Source: Martelella sp. AD-3 (GTDB lineage: Bacteria > Pseudomonadota > Alphaproteobacteria > Rhizobiales > Rhizobiaceae). Taken from it: a DNA stretch of 64,000 bases. Below, in pieces: positions 19,473-30,821 of this stretch (the first letter of the stretch is position 1; each line of letters begins with the position of its first letter). The stretch is from NCBI RefSeq assembly GCF_001578105.1, contig NZ_CP014275.1, positions 4,179,001-4,243,000 on the forward strand. The letters are read 5' to 3'. The translations under genes were made by a program, and so were the position numbers. Under the pieces are notes generated by a model. It was given only the letters and a program-made list of their open reading frames with translations, was not told the DNA's origin and searched no databases.

Positions 19473-20132
19473 TCAACCGGAGAGCCCGTCGATCTCCGTT
19501 CGGAACCTGCGGGCAGCCGCCTCGGGATCGGGCTGGCCACAGATTGCCGAGACCACGGCCAGGCCCTGTGCGCCGGCGGCGAAAACCTCGGCTACATGCC
19601 CGGTCTTCAAGCCGCCGATGGCGACGGCGGGAACCGGGCTCGCTGCAATCTGCGCTTTCAGCCCGTCAAGGCCGACCGGCGTCTTGTGGTCGGCCTTGGT
19701 GGGCGTGGCAAAGACCGGTCCGGCGCCGATATAATCGACCAGCGCGGGATCGGCTGCGGCGGCAAGCGCCGGGGTTTCCACCGTCAGGCCGAGGATTGCC
19801 CGCGGGCCGATCAGCGCCCGCGTCTCGGCCGCGCCCATGTCGCCCTGCCCGATGTGAACGCCGTCCGCGCCGATCGCCGCCGCCGCCTCCACATCGTCAT
19901 TGATGATCAGCACCGCGCCGCTGCCGGCAAGCGCCGCCTTCAGCGCCCGTCCGGTCTCGATCATGGCCGCCGTGCCGCCGGCCTTGTCGCGAAGCTGCAC
20001 CGCGCTCACCCCGCCCGCCACGGCGCGGCGCGCGGTCTCGACCATGCCGATCCCCGCGCAAAGGCCGGGATCGAGAACCAGATAGAGCGAAAGGTCGAAG
20101 GATCGCCCCAGACAGGGAGCGCCTTGAGTCAT
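19473..20132 (-). CDS. thiE: Thiamine phosphate synthase
   Basis: 219 residues from the ATG at 20132. It joins the pyrimidine diphosphate (HMP-PP) and thiazole phosphate to give thiamine phosphate. The family motifs are all visible: VQLRDK (about residue 44), INDD, GVHIGQGD, GPVFATPTK and AIGGL. It starts one base after the thiC stop, so it is coupled to thiC and controlled by the same TPP riboswitch. The thiazole genes thiO, thiS and thiG that often sit between thiC and thiE in related bacteria are not here. Confidence 0.93.
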   Translation of the reverse strand: MTQGAPCLGRSFDLSLYLVLDPGLCAGIGMVETARRAVAGGVSAVQLRDKAGGTAAMIETGRALKAALAGSGAVLIINDDVEAAAAIGADGVHIGQGDMGAAETRALIGPRAILGLTVETPALAAAADPALVDYIGAGPVFATPTKADHKTPVGLDGLKAQIAASPVPAVAIGGLKTGHVAEVFAAGAQGLAVVSAICGQPDPEAAARRFRTEIDGLSG

Positions 20133-20133
20133 G

Positions 20134-22148
<2,015 letters not shown>

Positions 22149-22280
22149 GCTCCGAAATTGCGCCGGTTGCAGACGCTTGTCAACGCCTGCTGCCAACAAT
22201 AAAACGTATCCGTTTTTCGAATTTTATACTTTAATAAATTTTGTTTTTCGAAATTGATTAGCGGCGTTACCTTTTAGTCC

Positions 22281-23210
22281 ATGCCTGATCAGAACGCGCT
22301 CACAGCAGGAAGCAAACCGACGGGTTTCATCGGCCTGGGCACCATGGGAACACCCATGGCGCTAAACCTCGTTCATGCTGGTATTCCTCTTGTCGTCTGG
22401 AACCGGACGCCGGAACGCTGCCTGCCGCTCGAAAAGGCCGGCGCCGACGCGGCGCTGACGGTGGACGACCTCTTTTCCCGGTGCGAAACGGTGCTCCTGA
22501 TGCTCGAGAACGAGGGCGCCACGAACAGCGTTCTCGGACGCGCAACGGACCGCTTCGCCGAACGGGTCGGCGGACATTCCATCGTCTCCATGGGCACCGT
22601 TTCGGCAGACTACTCCCGCAAGCTTTCCAAAGAGATCACAGCCGCCGGAGGCCGTTACGTGGAGGCTCCGGTCTCCGGTTCCCGCAAGCCGGCCGAGGCC
22701 GGGCAACTCATCGGCATGCTCGCGGGGGCGCCGGAGGATCTCGTCCCCCTGCACACCCTTCTGGCCCCGGTCTGCAAACAGGTTTTCGACTGCGGCGCCG
22801 TGCCGGCGGCCTTGCAGATGAAACTTGCGGTCAACACCTTCCTGATCACCATGGTGACGGGACTGGCGGAGGCGGGACACTTCGCGGCGCGGCACGGGCT
22901 CGCCATGGACCGCTTCGCAGAAATCCTGAACGCCGGACCGATGGCCAGCGACGTTTCCAGAATCAAGGTCGACATGCTCCGGCGCCGTGACTTTGCCCGC
23001 CAGGCCGGAATTTCCGATGTCCTGAAGAACAGCCGCCTTGTGGTCGACGCGGCAAAGTCTGCAGGCGCCGCCTTTCCGCTGATGGAGGCCTGCACGGCGC
23101 TCTATGCGGAGACGGAGGCCATGGGCAGCAGGGCGGACGACATGATCGCCGTCGTCCGGGCGTTCGAGGCCCGCGCGGAACGTCGCGGCGGCGCCCCGCC
23201 TATTCCTTGA
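22281..23210 (+). CDS. NAD(P)-dependent 3-hydroxyisobutyrate dehydrogenase family enzyme
   Basis: 309 residues. The N-terminal Rossmann motif is GFIGLGTMGTPMA (about 16-28), the substrate loop is EAPVSGSRKPAEAGQL (about 129-144) and the catalytic lysine lies in LQMKLAVN (about 178-185). The family reduces or oxidises beta-hydroxy acids (3-hydroxyisobutyrate, tartronate semialdehyde, succinic semialdehyde). It runs toward the GntR gene and overlaps its end by 11 bases. A place in uronate or sugar-acid metabolism beside the glucuronoxylan genes is possible, but it is not in the same transcript and the substrate is unknown. Confidence 0.85.
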   Translation: MPDQNALTAGSKPTGFIGLGTMGTPMALNLVHAGIPLVVWNRTPERCLPLEKAGADAALTVDDLFSRCETVLLMLENEGATNSVLGRATDRFAERVGGHSIVSMGTVSADYSRKLSKEITAAGGRYVEAPVSGSRKPAEAGQLIGMLAGAPEDLVPLHTLLAPVCKQVFDCGAVPAALQMKLAVNTFLITMVTGLAEAGHFAARHGLAMDRFAEILNAGPMASDVSRIKVDMLRRRDFARQAGISDVLKNSRLVVDAAKSAGAAFPLMEACTALYAETEAMGSRADDMIAVVRAFEARAERRGGAPPIP

Positions 23211-23892
23211 AATAGTCGCTGTACTTGCGGGCGATGACGGGCAGGTCGCGCAGAACGTCGCGCAGATGCGCGCGCATCTCCATCTCCGCCCGCTCGGGGT
23301 TATGGGCGGCAATCGCTTCCACAATGGCAAAGTGTTGCGCCGGTATGCCTTTCGAGGGTTCCTTGCTCAAGGCCAGGAAGCGGACGCGGTCGAGTTGCGC
23401 CTTCTGCATTTCGATCACGTTCCAGGCGAAGGGCAGATCCGCGCCTTGCGCCAGCGTCTTGTGAAACAGGTCGTCCAGTTCCATGAAATCGGAAGCGGCG
23501 CGCGCCTGCGCGTCATTCTGATGTTCAAGCTGACGATAAAGCGCGTCGATCTGAGGCTTGGTCATAAGCCGCGCCGCCGCGCGCGCGACGTCGGCCTCGA
23601 TAGCCTCGCGAATGGCCTGAATCTGAACCACCTTCGAAATCGAAATCTGCGGAACGCTGCTGCCGCTCTTGGGACGGATGTCGAGCATGCCCTGCTCGGC
23701 AAGCAGGATAAAGGTCTCGCGCACCGGCTGGCGCGAGACCTTCAGCGCTTCGGCAACACCGGCTTCCGAGACCCGGCGACCGGGCACAAGAAAATTGCGG
23801 ATGATCGCGTTGCGCAGCTTCCTGTGCACCTGCGGGGCGATCGCCTTGGTGAAATCGACCGGCCCCAGAAAATCGAGACTCGCTTCCGTCAT
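23200..23892 (-). CDS. GntR-family (FadR/FCD type) regulator of the glucuronoxylan locus
   Basis: 230 residues from the ATG at 23892, chosen because GGAG lies six bases before it and zero bases before the next upstream ATG. The winged helix is at about 35-80 (VSEAGVAEALKVSRQPVRETFILLAEQGML) and the C-terminal FCD ligand domain has the expected histidines (LDDLFHKTLA, AIVEAIAAHNPERAEMEMRAHL). It is transcribed away from the binding-protein gene of the xylan transporter. A shared TGGTATGGTA motif at both promoters makes it the likely repressor, with an aldouronic acid or uronate as candidate inducer. Confidence 0.88.
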   Translation of the reverse strand: MTEASLDFLGPVDFTKAIAPQVHRKLRNAIIRNFLVPGRRVSEAGVAEALKVSRQPVRETFILLAEQGMLDIRPKSGSSVPQISISKVVQIQAIREAIEADVARAAARLMTKPQIDALYRQLEHQNDAQARAASDFMELDDLFHKTLAQGADLPFAWNVIEMQKAQLDRVRFLALSKEPSKGIPAQHFAIVEAIAAHNPERAEMEMRAHLRDVLRDLPVIARKYSDYFKE

Positions 23893-23962
23893 GTCCATCT
23901 CCGGCCGCGGTACGACAAAAAGTCGCGGCAATTGTCAACCATACTACCTCATAGGCAATGGA

Positions 23963-23972
23963 TACCATACCA
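23963..23972 (-). promoter_or_regulatory. Candidate GntR operator, gntR side
   Basis: TACCATACCA, the reverse complement of TGGTATGGTA, within GGATACCATACCATATACC. It lies about 70 bases upstream of the gntR start at 23892, a position suited to autoregulation. The identical ten bases recur at 24425-24434. Confidence 0.55.
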
Positions 23973-24278
23973 TATACCGCAAATATGCGGAAAATCGATG
24001 CGGCCACTCGCACTTTTCGGCATTGTGAAGACATTGTGCATAAACCAAGCCCAGCCTTTCCCGTCCGGAAACAACCGATTCCGGGCGCGGCCGGTCGATT
24101 GATGCCGTACGTCATCGGGCAATTGCCGCTGCGTCTTCAATCGCGGCCTCTCGCGCTGAAGACTCAAATAATTCAGGCACTTCGACGGACAACCCGCTTC
24201 GGCAAGACGCGCATTTTCGTGTTTGCGGCGGCGCGTCAATGCGGGCGTACACGCCATACGCCGCCTAGCGCACCGGCC

Positions 24279-24371
24279 CGAAAATCGGAATCGATTTTCG
24301 GAAAGCATGATGCGTAGATTCAATAGGTTAGAGCGTCCTTTGTGCGTCCGAATGGACGCACGGCGCTTTAG
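24279..24371. repeat. Rhizobial intergenic double-hairpin repeat
   Basis: Two hairpins with GAAT tetraloops: CGAAAATCG-GAAT-CGATTTTCG at 24279-24300 and GTGCGTCC-GAAT-GGACGCAC at 24342-24361, the second flanked by TTAGAGCG and CGCTTTAG that also pair partly. From memory, elements of this form are scattered between genes of Rhizobiaceae and relatives. It sits upstream of the xylan transporter promoter. Confidence 0.7.
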
Positions 24372-24410
24372 CAGACAGCGCGTCCGCTCGCCGCTCACTG
24401 CGCAGGCGTG

Positions 24411-24438
24411 TTGACACCGCATAATGGTATGGTAGTTT
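24411..24438 (+). promoter_or_regulatory. Promoter of the xylan transporter operon with embedded operator
   Basis: A consensus -35 TTGACA (24411-24416) is followed 16 bases later by a weak -10 candidate TAGTTT (24433-24438). The operator-like TGGTATGGTA (24425-24434) fills the spacer, where a bound GntR repressor would block RNA polymerase. The binding-protein start is 50 bases downstream. Confidence 0.5.
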
Positions 24439-24487
24439 CGCCTTGCCGATTGGCATTGACGTTCTATTCCATTCCGGGAGGTTTGAC

Positions 24488-25750
24488 ATGAATTGCCTTA
24501 CAAGACGCTTCGCTGCGCTGACGCTGACGGCAGCGTCCATCTCGCTTGCGGGCGGCGCCCAGGCGCAGGAAATCACGGTCCAGGCACTGGATCAGTATCT
24601 CCAGCCCGTTATCGACGCCTTCGAGGCGGAAAACCCGGGCACAAAGGTTAATCTTGAAGTGGTCAGCTATCAGTCGGTCGCCGAGAGCCTGCCTGTGCAG
24701 CTGGCGTCGGGCGGAGGACCCGACATTTCGGTGGTGACGGATCTCGGCGGGTTGTCCAAATATTATCTGGACCTCACGCCCTATGTCGACCAGGCCTATT
24801 TTGAAAAGCAATTTGGTATGGTACTTGACTGGATGCGCGGCGAGAACGCCGATCCGAACGGCATCTATGGCCTGCCGGATTCGATCACCGTCACCGGCGG
24901 CTTCGTCAACAAGACCCTGTTCGAACAGGCCGGTATCGACCTGCCCGCCGACGACGCGACATGGGCGGAGTGGGGCGCGGCCGCCCACGCGGTCGCCGAG
25001 GCGACCAATACCGACTTCCCCTTCGAGATGGACCGTTCCGGCCACCGCTTCGCGGCCATGGCCATTTCCTATGGCGCCGAGCTTGTCGACGACGAGGGCA
25101 TGCCGGTGATCGACGAAGGGCTGCGCAACGCCATCGCGCAGTTCGTGGAGTGGCACCGGGACGGCACCATGCCGCTCGATCTCTGGGGCGCCGTCGGCGG
25201 CGCGACCATGCGCGACAACTTCACCGATTTCGTCAATGCGACGGCGGTTCTTTACTACGGCGGCTCCTGGCAGCTTCGCCGTCTGGATGAAGAGGTCGGC
25301 GATTTCTTCGACTGGGAAGTGATCGATTCGCCCTGCGGCGTTGCCGCCTGCTCTGCCATGCCCGGCGGCGGCGCGCTGGCCGGCTTCAAGCACACGGACG
25401 AGCCCGAACTGGTCGGCAAGTTCCTGAACTTCGCCGCGCGCGACGAAAATCTGCGGACGATGATCTCCTCGGCCGTCAATATCCCGACGGCGCAGTCGAT
25501 GATCGAATCCGGCATTGAGTATCGCGGCGTCTCCGACAAGGTGCAGAGCGCGCTCGACACATTCATCAACCAGATTCCGAAAATGGCACCGGCGGCCTAC
25601 CGTTTCCAGGGCTGGCCGTTCCAGCGTGCGATGATGAATTCGCTGACCACGCGCATCAGCCAGGTGATCAACAACGAGATGGACATCGATACGGCGCTCG
25701 AACGCATCGACCAGGATGTCCGGCTGGCCATCTCCGCAGCCCGGAACTGA
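24488..25750 (+). CDS. CUT1 sugar ABC transporter substrate-binding protein
   Basis: 420 residues from the ATG at 24488, preceded by CCGGGAGG. The first 27 residues (MNCLTRRFAALTLTAASISL...AQA) are a signal peptide. The mature part is an SBP_bac_1 type protein (ITVQALDQYLQPVIDAFEAE, YGLPDSITVTGGFVNKTLFEQ, FPFEMDRSG). First gene of a unit encoding two permeases, an ATPase, a beta-xylosidase and an alpha-glucuronidase, so the likely ligand is a glucurono-xylo-oligosaccharide. A copy of the operator-like TGGTATGGTA lies inside the gene at 24814-24823. Confidence 0.9.
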   Translation: MNCLTRRFAALTLTAASISLAGGAQAQEITVQALDQYLQPVIDAFEAENPGTKVNLEVVSYQSVAESLPVQLASGGGPDISVVTDLGGLSKYYLDLTPYVDQAYFEKQFGMVLDWMRGENADPNGIYGLPDSITVTGGFVNKTLFEQAGIDLPADDATWAEWGAAAHAVAEATNTDFPFEMDRSGHRFAAMAISYGAELVDDEGMPVIDEGLRNAIAQFVEWHRDGTMPLDLWGAVGGATMRDNFTDFVNATAVLYYGGSWQLRRLDEEVGDFFDWEVIDSPCGVAACSAMPGGGALAGFKHTDEPELVGKFLNFAARDENLRTMISSAVNIPTAQSMIESGIEYRGVSDKVQSALDTFINQIPKMAPAAYRFQGWPFQRAMMNSLTTRISQVINNEMDIDTALERIDQDVRLAISAARN

Positions 25751-25768
25751 TCCCCATCACGGTCCCGA

Positions 25769-25797
25769 GGCCGCGGCTGCCGTTCGCAGCCGCGGTC
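25769..25797 (+). other. Hairpin between binding protein and permease genes
   Basis: A 12-pair G/C-rich stem, GGCCGCGGCTGC / GCAGCCGCGGTC with a CGTTC loop, 18 bases after the binding-protein stop and 29 before the permease start. No T-run follows, so it is not a classic terminator; it may stabilise the upstream message or allow only partial read-through, giving more binding protein than membrane components. Confidence 0.65.
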
Positions 25798-25825
25798 CGG
25801 GGCGGCAAAACCCGAAGGTGACATC

Positions 25826-26815
25826 GTGACGAGTGGTACGGTCTCAACCATGCTGGGAACAGCGGCTTCGCTGCCGGCCCGCGCAGTCAACCCCTTGTGG
25901 AAATGGCTTCAAAAGACGATCGGCGTCAAACGGCTTCCATGGGCCTTTCTGGCGCCGAACATGGCGAGCGTCCTGTTCTTTTCCCTGCTGCCGGTCTTCA
26001 TCAATATCTATTATTCGGTGACCGGCAGCGACAATCTGTTCCTCGATGAGCGCCCTTTTGTCGGCGGCTCGAACTATGCCACGCTGCTGGCCTGTGAAAA
26101 CTATCTCGATCCCGCCACCTGCTCGCGCGATCTGTTCTGGCGCGCGCTTGGCAATCTCGTCATGTTCGTTCCCCTGCAGGTGATGTTCATGATGGGCGTG
26201 GCGCTGATCACCGCAATCGCGCTCAACGGCAAGATCCGGGCGCGCGGCTTCTTCCGCGGCGTCTTCTTCTTCCCCGTCATGCTCTCGCCGGTTGTGGTGG
26301 CGCTCACCTGGCAGTGGATATTGCAGCGGAACGGCATCCTGAACGGCATTCTGGGGGTCTTCGGCCTCGAACGCTTCACCTGGCTTGCCGATCCGCACTG
26401 GGCATTCTTCTGGACGATCTTCGTTACCGTGTGGGCGCATTCGGGCTTCTTCATGATCATCCTGCTCGCCGGTCTGCAGTCGATCCCGCAGGATGTCTAT
26501 GAGGCGGCGAAGATGGACAGGGCGTCGCCCTGGCGGGTCTTCACCCGCATCACCGTTCCCATGCTCAGACCCGTTCTGCTGGTGGTCTTCATTCTCGCCG
26601 TCATCCGCTCGGTCCAGACTTTCGATGAAATTTACGTGCTGACCGGCGGCGGGCCCGGCTCTGCCACCATGCTTCTGGTTCAGTATATCTATGAAACGGG
26701 CTTTGCCGCGCAGCCGCGCAATTACGGCCTTGCCGCCGCCGCTTCACTGCTTCTCGGCGCAGCGCTCCTCGTCTTCACGCTCGTTCAGATGAAGCTTTCG
26801 GGAGACAGGAAATGA
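25826..26815 (+). CDS. CUT1 sugar ABC transporter permease (MalF/UgpA-like)
   Basis: 329 residues from a GTG at 25826 with GAAGGTG upstream; an ATG at 25850 is an alternative. Six transmembrane helices, first at about residues 42-65. The EAA loop is QDVYEAAKMDRASPWRVFTRITVPMLRP. The long first periplasmic loop (about 70-105, containing two cysteines in ACENYLDPATCSRD) is notable and could form a disulfide. It overlaps the second permease gene by four bases. Confidence 0.9.
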   Translation: MTSGTVSTMLGTAASLPARAVNPLWKWLQKTIGVKRLPWAFLAPNMASVLFFSLLPVFINIYYSVTGSDNLFLDERPFVGGSNYATLLACENYLDPATCSRDLFWRALGNLVMFVPLQVMFMMGVALITAIALNGKIRARGFFRGVFFFPVMLSPVVVALTWQWILQRNGILNGILGVFGLERFTWLADPHWAFFWTIFVTVWAHSGFFMIILLAGLQSIPQDVYEAAKMDRASPWRVFTRITVPMLRPVLLVVFILAVIRSVQTFDEIYVLTGGGPGSATMLLVQYIYETGFAAQPRNYGLAAAASLLLGAALLVFTLVQMKLSGDRK

Positions 26816-27900
26816 CCATGCACGCTTCTTCCCAAAACCGTCGCGGCATCATTCCGTTCCTGACGCGCAAACAGGGTGGCATCAAGGCGACCTGGGGCGA
26901 TTATGTCACCTATGGCTATCTACTGCTCGGCGTCGTGGTCATGCTGCTGCCCGTGCTGTGGGTGCTGATCTCGTCGTTCAAGGCGCCCGCCAACCTGTCC
27001 GAATATCCGCCGACGCTTCTGCCGCAGACGATCCAGACGACAGAGGTTGAAGGCTATGAAGAGCCTTTGCCGCTGTTCGAGGTCGCCCAGGAAGACGGGT
27101 CGGTCAGGCAGATGGCGCAGATCCGGCGCCTCGGCATCAAGGCACAGATGGTGGATCCGGAAAACCCGGAAGCAGGCCGGGTGACCGTCGATGTCAATGA
27201 CGCAGCACCGGTCCGGCAGTTTCACCTTGCCTTCGAGAATTATCGCGAATTGCTGGAAACCTCCGGTGGCAATATCTGGCTGAACATCTACAACTCGGCC
27301 TTCATCACGGTGGTCGCGACGATCATCACCCTGGTGATGAACTCCATGGCCGCGTTCGCGCTGTCGAAATACAAGTTCACCGGCTCGACCGTGGCGCTTG
27401 TCGCCATCATCGCGACGCTGATGGTGCCGCCCACCGTGATTCTTGTTCCGACCTATCTGATCGTCTCCGAACTCGGGCTGGTCAACAATCTGTGGGGCGT
27501 CATCCTGCCGACGGTGGCCACGCCGACGGGCGTGTTCCTGCTGCGCCAATATATGCTGACCATTCCCGACGAGCTCCTGGAGGCGGCCCGTATGGACCAC
27601 GCGTCCGAATGGCAGATCTACTGGCGGATCGTGCTGCCGCTCTCGACACCGGCGCTGGCCGTCGTCGCCGTATTCTCGGTGATGAGCCGCTGGAACGATT
27701 TCCTTCTGCCCCTGATCGTGCTCAACCGTCCCGAAGTTCACACATTGCAGCTCGCCCTTGCGGGTTTCCAGACCGAAAACGGCATTGTCTGGCACCTGCT
27801 GCTGGCAATGACGACCCTGACCGCGCTTCCGCTGGCCTGCGCCTTCCTGTTCCTGCAGCGCTATATCACCGCCGGCATCGCGTCCTCGGGCGTCAAGTAA
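26812..27900 (+). CDS. CUT1 sugar ABC transporter permease (MalG/UgpE-like) with extra periplasmic insert
   Basis: 362 residues, some 80 longer than a typical MalG-class permease. The first helix is at about 30-55. The next predicted helix starts only near 160, so about 90 residues ([16 protein letters not shown]... through [15 protein letters not shown]) stand in the periplasm between the first two helices; this stretch is acidic and has no hydrophobic segment. The EAA loop is [33 protein letters not shown] precedes the ATG. The insert may contact the binding protein. Second permease of the xylan-oligosaccharide importer. Confidence 0.88.
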   Translation: MTMHASSQNRRGIIPFLTRKQGGIKATWGDYVTYGYLLLGVVVMLLPVLWVLISSFKAPANLSEYPPTLLPQTIQTTEVEGYEEPLPLFEVAQEDGSVRQMAQIRRLGIKAQMVDPENPEAGRVTVDVNDAAPVRQFHLAFENYRELLETSGGNIWLNIYNSAFITVVATIITLVMNSMAAFALSKYKFTGSTVALVAIIATLMVPPTVILVPTYLIVSELGLVNNLWGVILPTVATPTGVFLLRQYMLTIPDELLEAARMDHASEWQIYWRIVLPLSTPALAVVAVFSVMSRWNDFLLPLIVLNRPEVHTLQLALAGFQTENGIVWHLLLAMTTLTALPLACAFLFLQRYITAGIASSGVK

Positions 27901-27913
27901 AAGGCTACCACCG

Positions 27914-28992
<1,079 letters not shown>

Positions 28993-28996
<4 letters not shown>

Positions 28997-30660
28997 CAGA
29001 CAGCATGATCACCAATCCCATCCTGCCCGGGTTCAATCCGGACCCTTCGATCTGCCGTGTCGGCGATGACTACTATATCGCCACCTCGACCTTCGAATGG
29101 TATCCCGGCGTGCAGATCCACCATTCGCGCGATCTGGCCAACTGGACGCTGGTCAGCCGGCCGCTGGCGCGCGCCGATCTGCTTGACATGCGCGGCAACC
29201 CCGACAGCTGCGGCATCTGGGCGCCGTGCCTGACCCATGCCGATGGCCTGTTCTGGCTGATCTACACGGACGTCAAACGGCTTTCCGGCAGTTTCAAGGA
29301 TGCGCCGAATTACCTGACAACCGCGCCCTCGATCACCGGCCCGTGGTCGCAGCGCATCTATCTGAATTCCAGCGGCTTCGATCCCTCGCTGTTTCACGCA
29401 CCGGACGGGAAGAAATATCTGGTCAATATGTTGTGGGACCACCGCCAGACCGGGCACGGCGATCAGTTCGCTGGCATCGTCCTGCAGGAATACAGCCCCG
29501 CCGAGAAGAAGCTGGTCGGTCCGGTTCACAACATCTTCAAGGGCACCGACCGGAAGCTCACCGAGGCGCCGCATCTATATTACCGCGACGGCTGGTATTA
29601 CCTGATGACGGCCGAAGGCGGGACCGGCTACGACCATGCCGTGACGCTGGCACGCTCCCGCGACCTGCTTGGCCCTTACGAAGTGCATCCGAAAAAGCAT
29701 GTGCTGACCACGGCCTTTGCGCCGGAGGCGCCTTTGCAGCGCTGTGGCCATGCCGATATCGTCGAGACGGCGGCGGGCGAGACCTATATGGTTCACCTCT
29801 GCTCCCGCCCGATTACGGTCAACAGTGCATCCGGCCGCGCCGAGACACGGCGCGACCTGCCGGGCTCCAACCTGGCGGAACGGCGTTCGCCGCTCGGCCG
29901 CGAAACGGCAATCCAGAAGGTGGAATGGCGGGACGACGGGTGGCTTTATCTTTCGGAAAGCGGCCTGCATCCGACCTCCGTTCATACGCCGCGGCCTCAG
30001 GGCATTGTGCCGGCCGCGCCCGCGCAGGAAGCGGTGCGCACGACCTTCGCTCCCGGCCCCCTGCCCCAGGCATTCCAGTGGCTGCGCAGCCCCGAGCCGG
30101 AGCGGTTGTTCTCACTTGACGCCAATCCGGGTCATCTTCGCATTTACGGTCGCCAGTCACCCGGCACCATGTTCGAGCATGCGCTTCTCGCACGGCGGCA
30201 GACGGCCCATCGCTATCGGGCCGCCACGCTCGTCGACTACGAACCGCGCGACTTCCAGAGCTTTGCCGGACTGATGTGCTGGTACAATCAGTGCCAGTAC
30301 CATTTCCTGAGCATCACCCGCGAAGATGACGGCAGCCGGGCGCTCCGGATCATGTCCGCGCTCGGCGATTTCCCCTTCGGCAAGGCCGTCTTCTCGGGTG
30401 ACCCCGTGCGGCTGCCCGACGGGCCGGTCGCGCTGCAGGCCACGGTCGATGTGACGGAGCTGCAGTTCAGCTGGCGGGTGCCCGATGGCGACTGGCAGGC
30501 GGTCGGTCCCGTGCTGGATGCGACCATCCTGTCGGACGAAGCCGGCGTTGGCGAGGGCAACAACTTCACCGGCGCTTTCGTCGGCATGGCCGCCTACGAC
30601 ATCAGCGGCCAGGGCCTCCCCGCCGATTTTGAATGGTTCGACTACGAACTGCCGGGCTAG
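28993..30660 (+). CDS. GH43 family beta-xylosidase
   Basis: 555 residues from the ATG at 28993, overlapping the ATPase stop. The five-bladed catalytic domain carries the GH43 triad: base D17 in NPDPS, D130 in GFDPS and acid E191 in LTEAPH. The C-terminal part (about 330-550) is the beta-sandwich (DUF1349/XynB C-terminal type) of the beta-xylosidase subfamily. No signal peptide is present, so it acts in the cytoplasm on imported oligosaccharides, releasing xylose from the non-reducing end. An accessory arabinofuranosidase activity is possible in this family. Confidence 0.92.
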
Positions 30661-30821
30661 GCGCTTCTCCTCCCTGACGCCTTCCTGAAAACCGCAGACA
30701 GACCCGGCTTTGGCGCCCGAGCGCCGAAGACGGGCGAGGTTTGCTCCCTGAAATACGGATGACGCCGAAAGCGGCCCATCGGCGGCGGCCCGCGTCATCC
30801 GGTTCCGATGGTAATAAATCG

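Larger units (their letters stand above)
23893..24487. other. Long divergent intergenic region, GntR to xylan transporter
   Basis: 595 bases without a convincing gene; the frames that cross it have poor composition and no ribosome sites. It holds an operator-like site next to gntR (23963-23972), a rhizobial double-hairpin repeat (24279-24371) and the transporter promoter with a second operator (24411-24438). The part from 24000 to 24270 shows nothing I can name. Confidence 0.7.

Noticed and set aside
25769..25797. Treating the hairpin after the xylan binding-protein gene as a full terminator
   Set aside because: There is no T-run and the permeases lack another clear promoter, so only attenuation or RNA protection is supportable.
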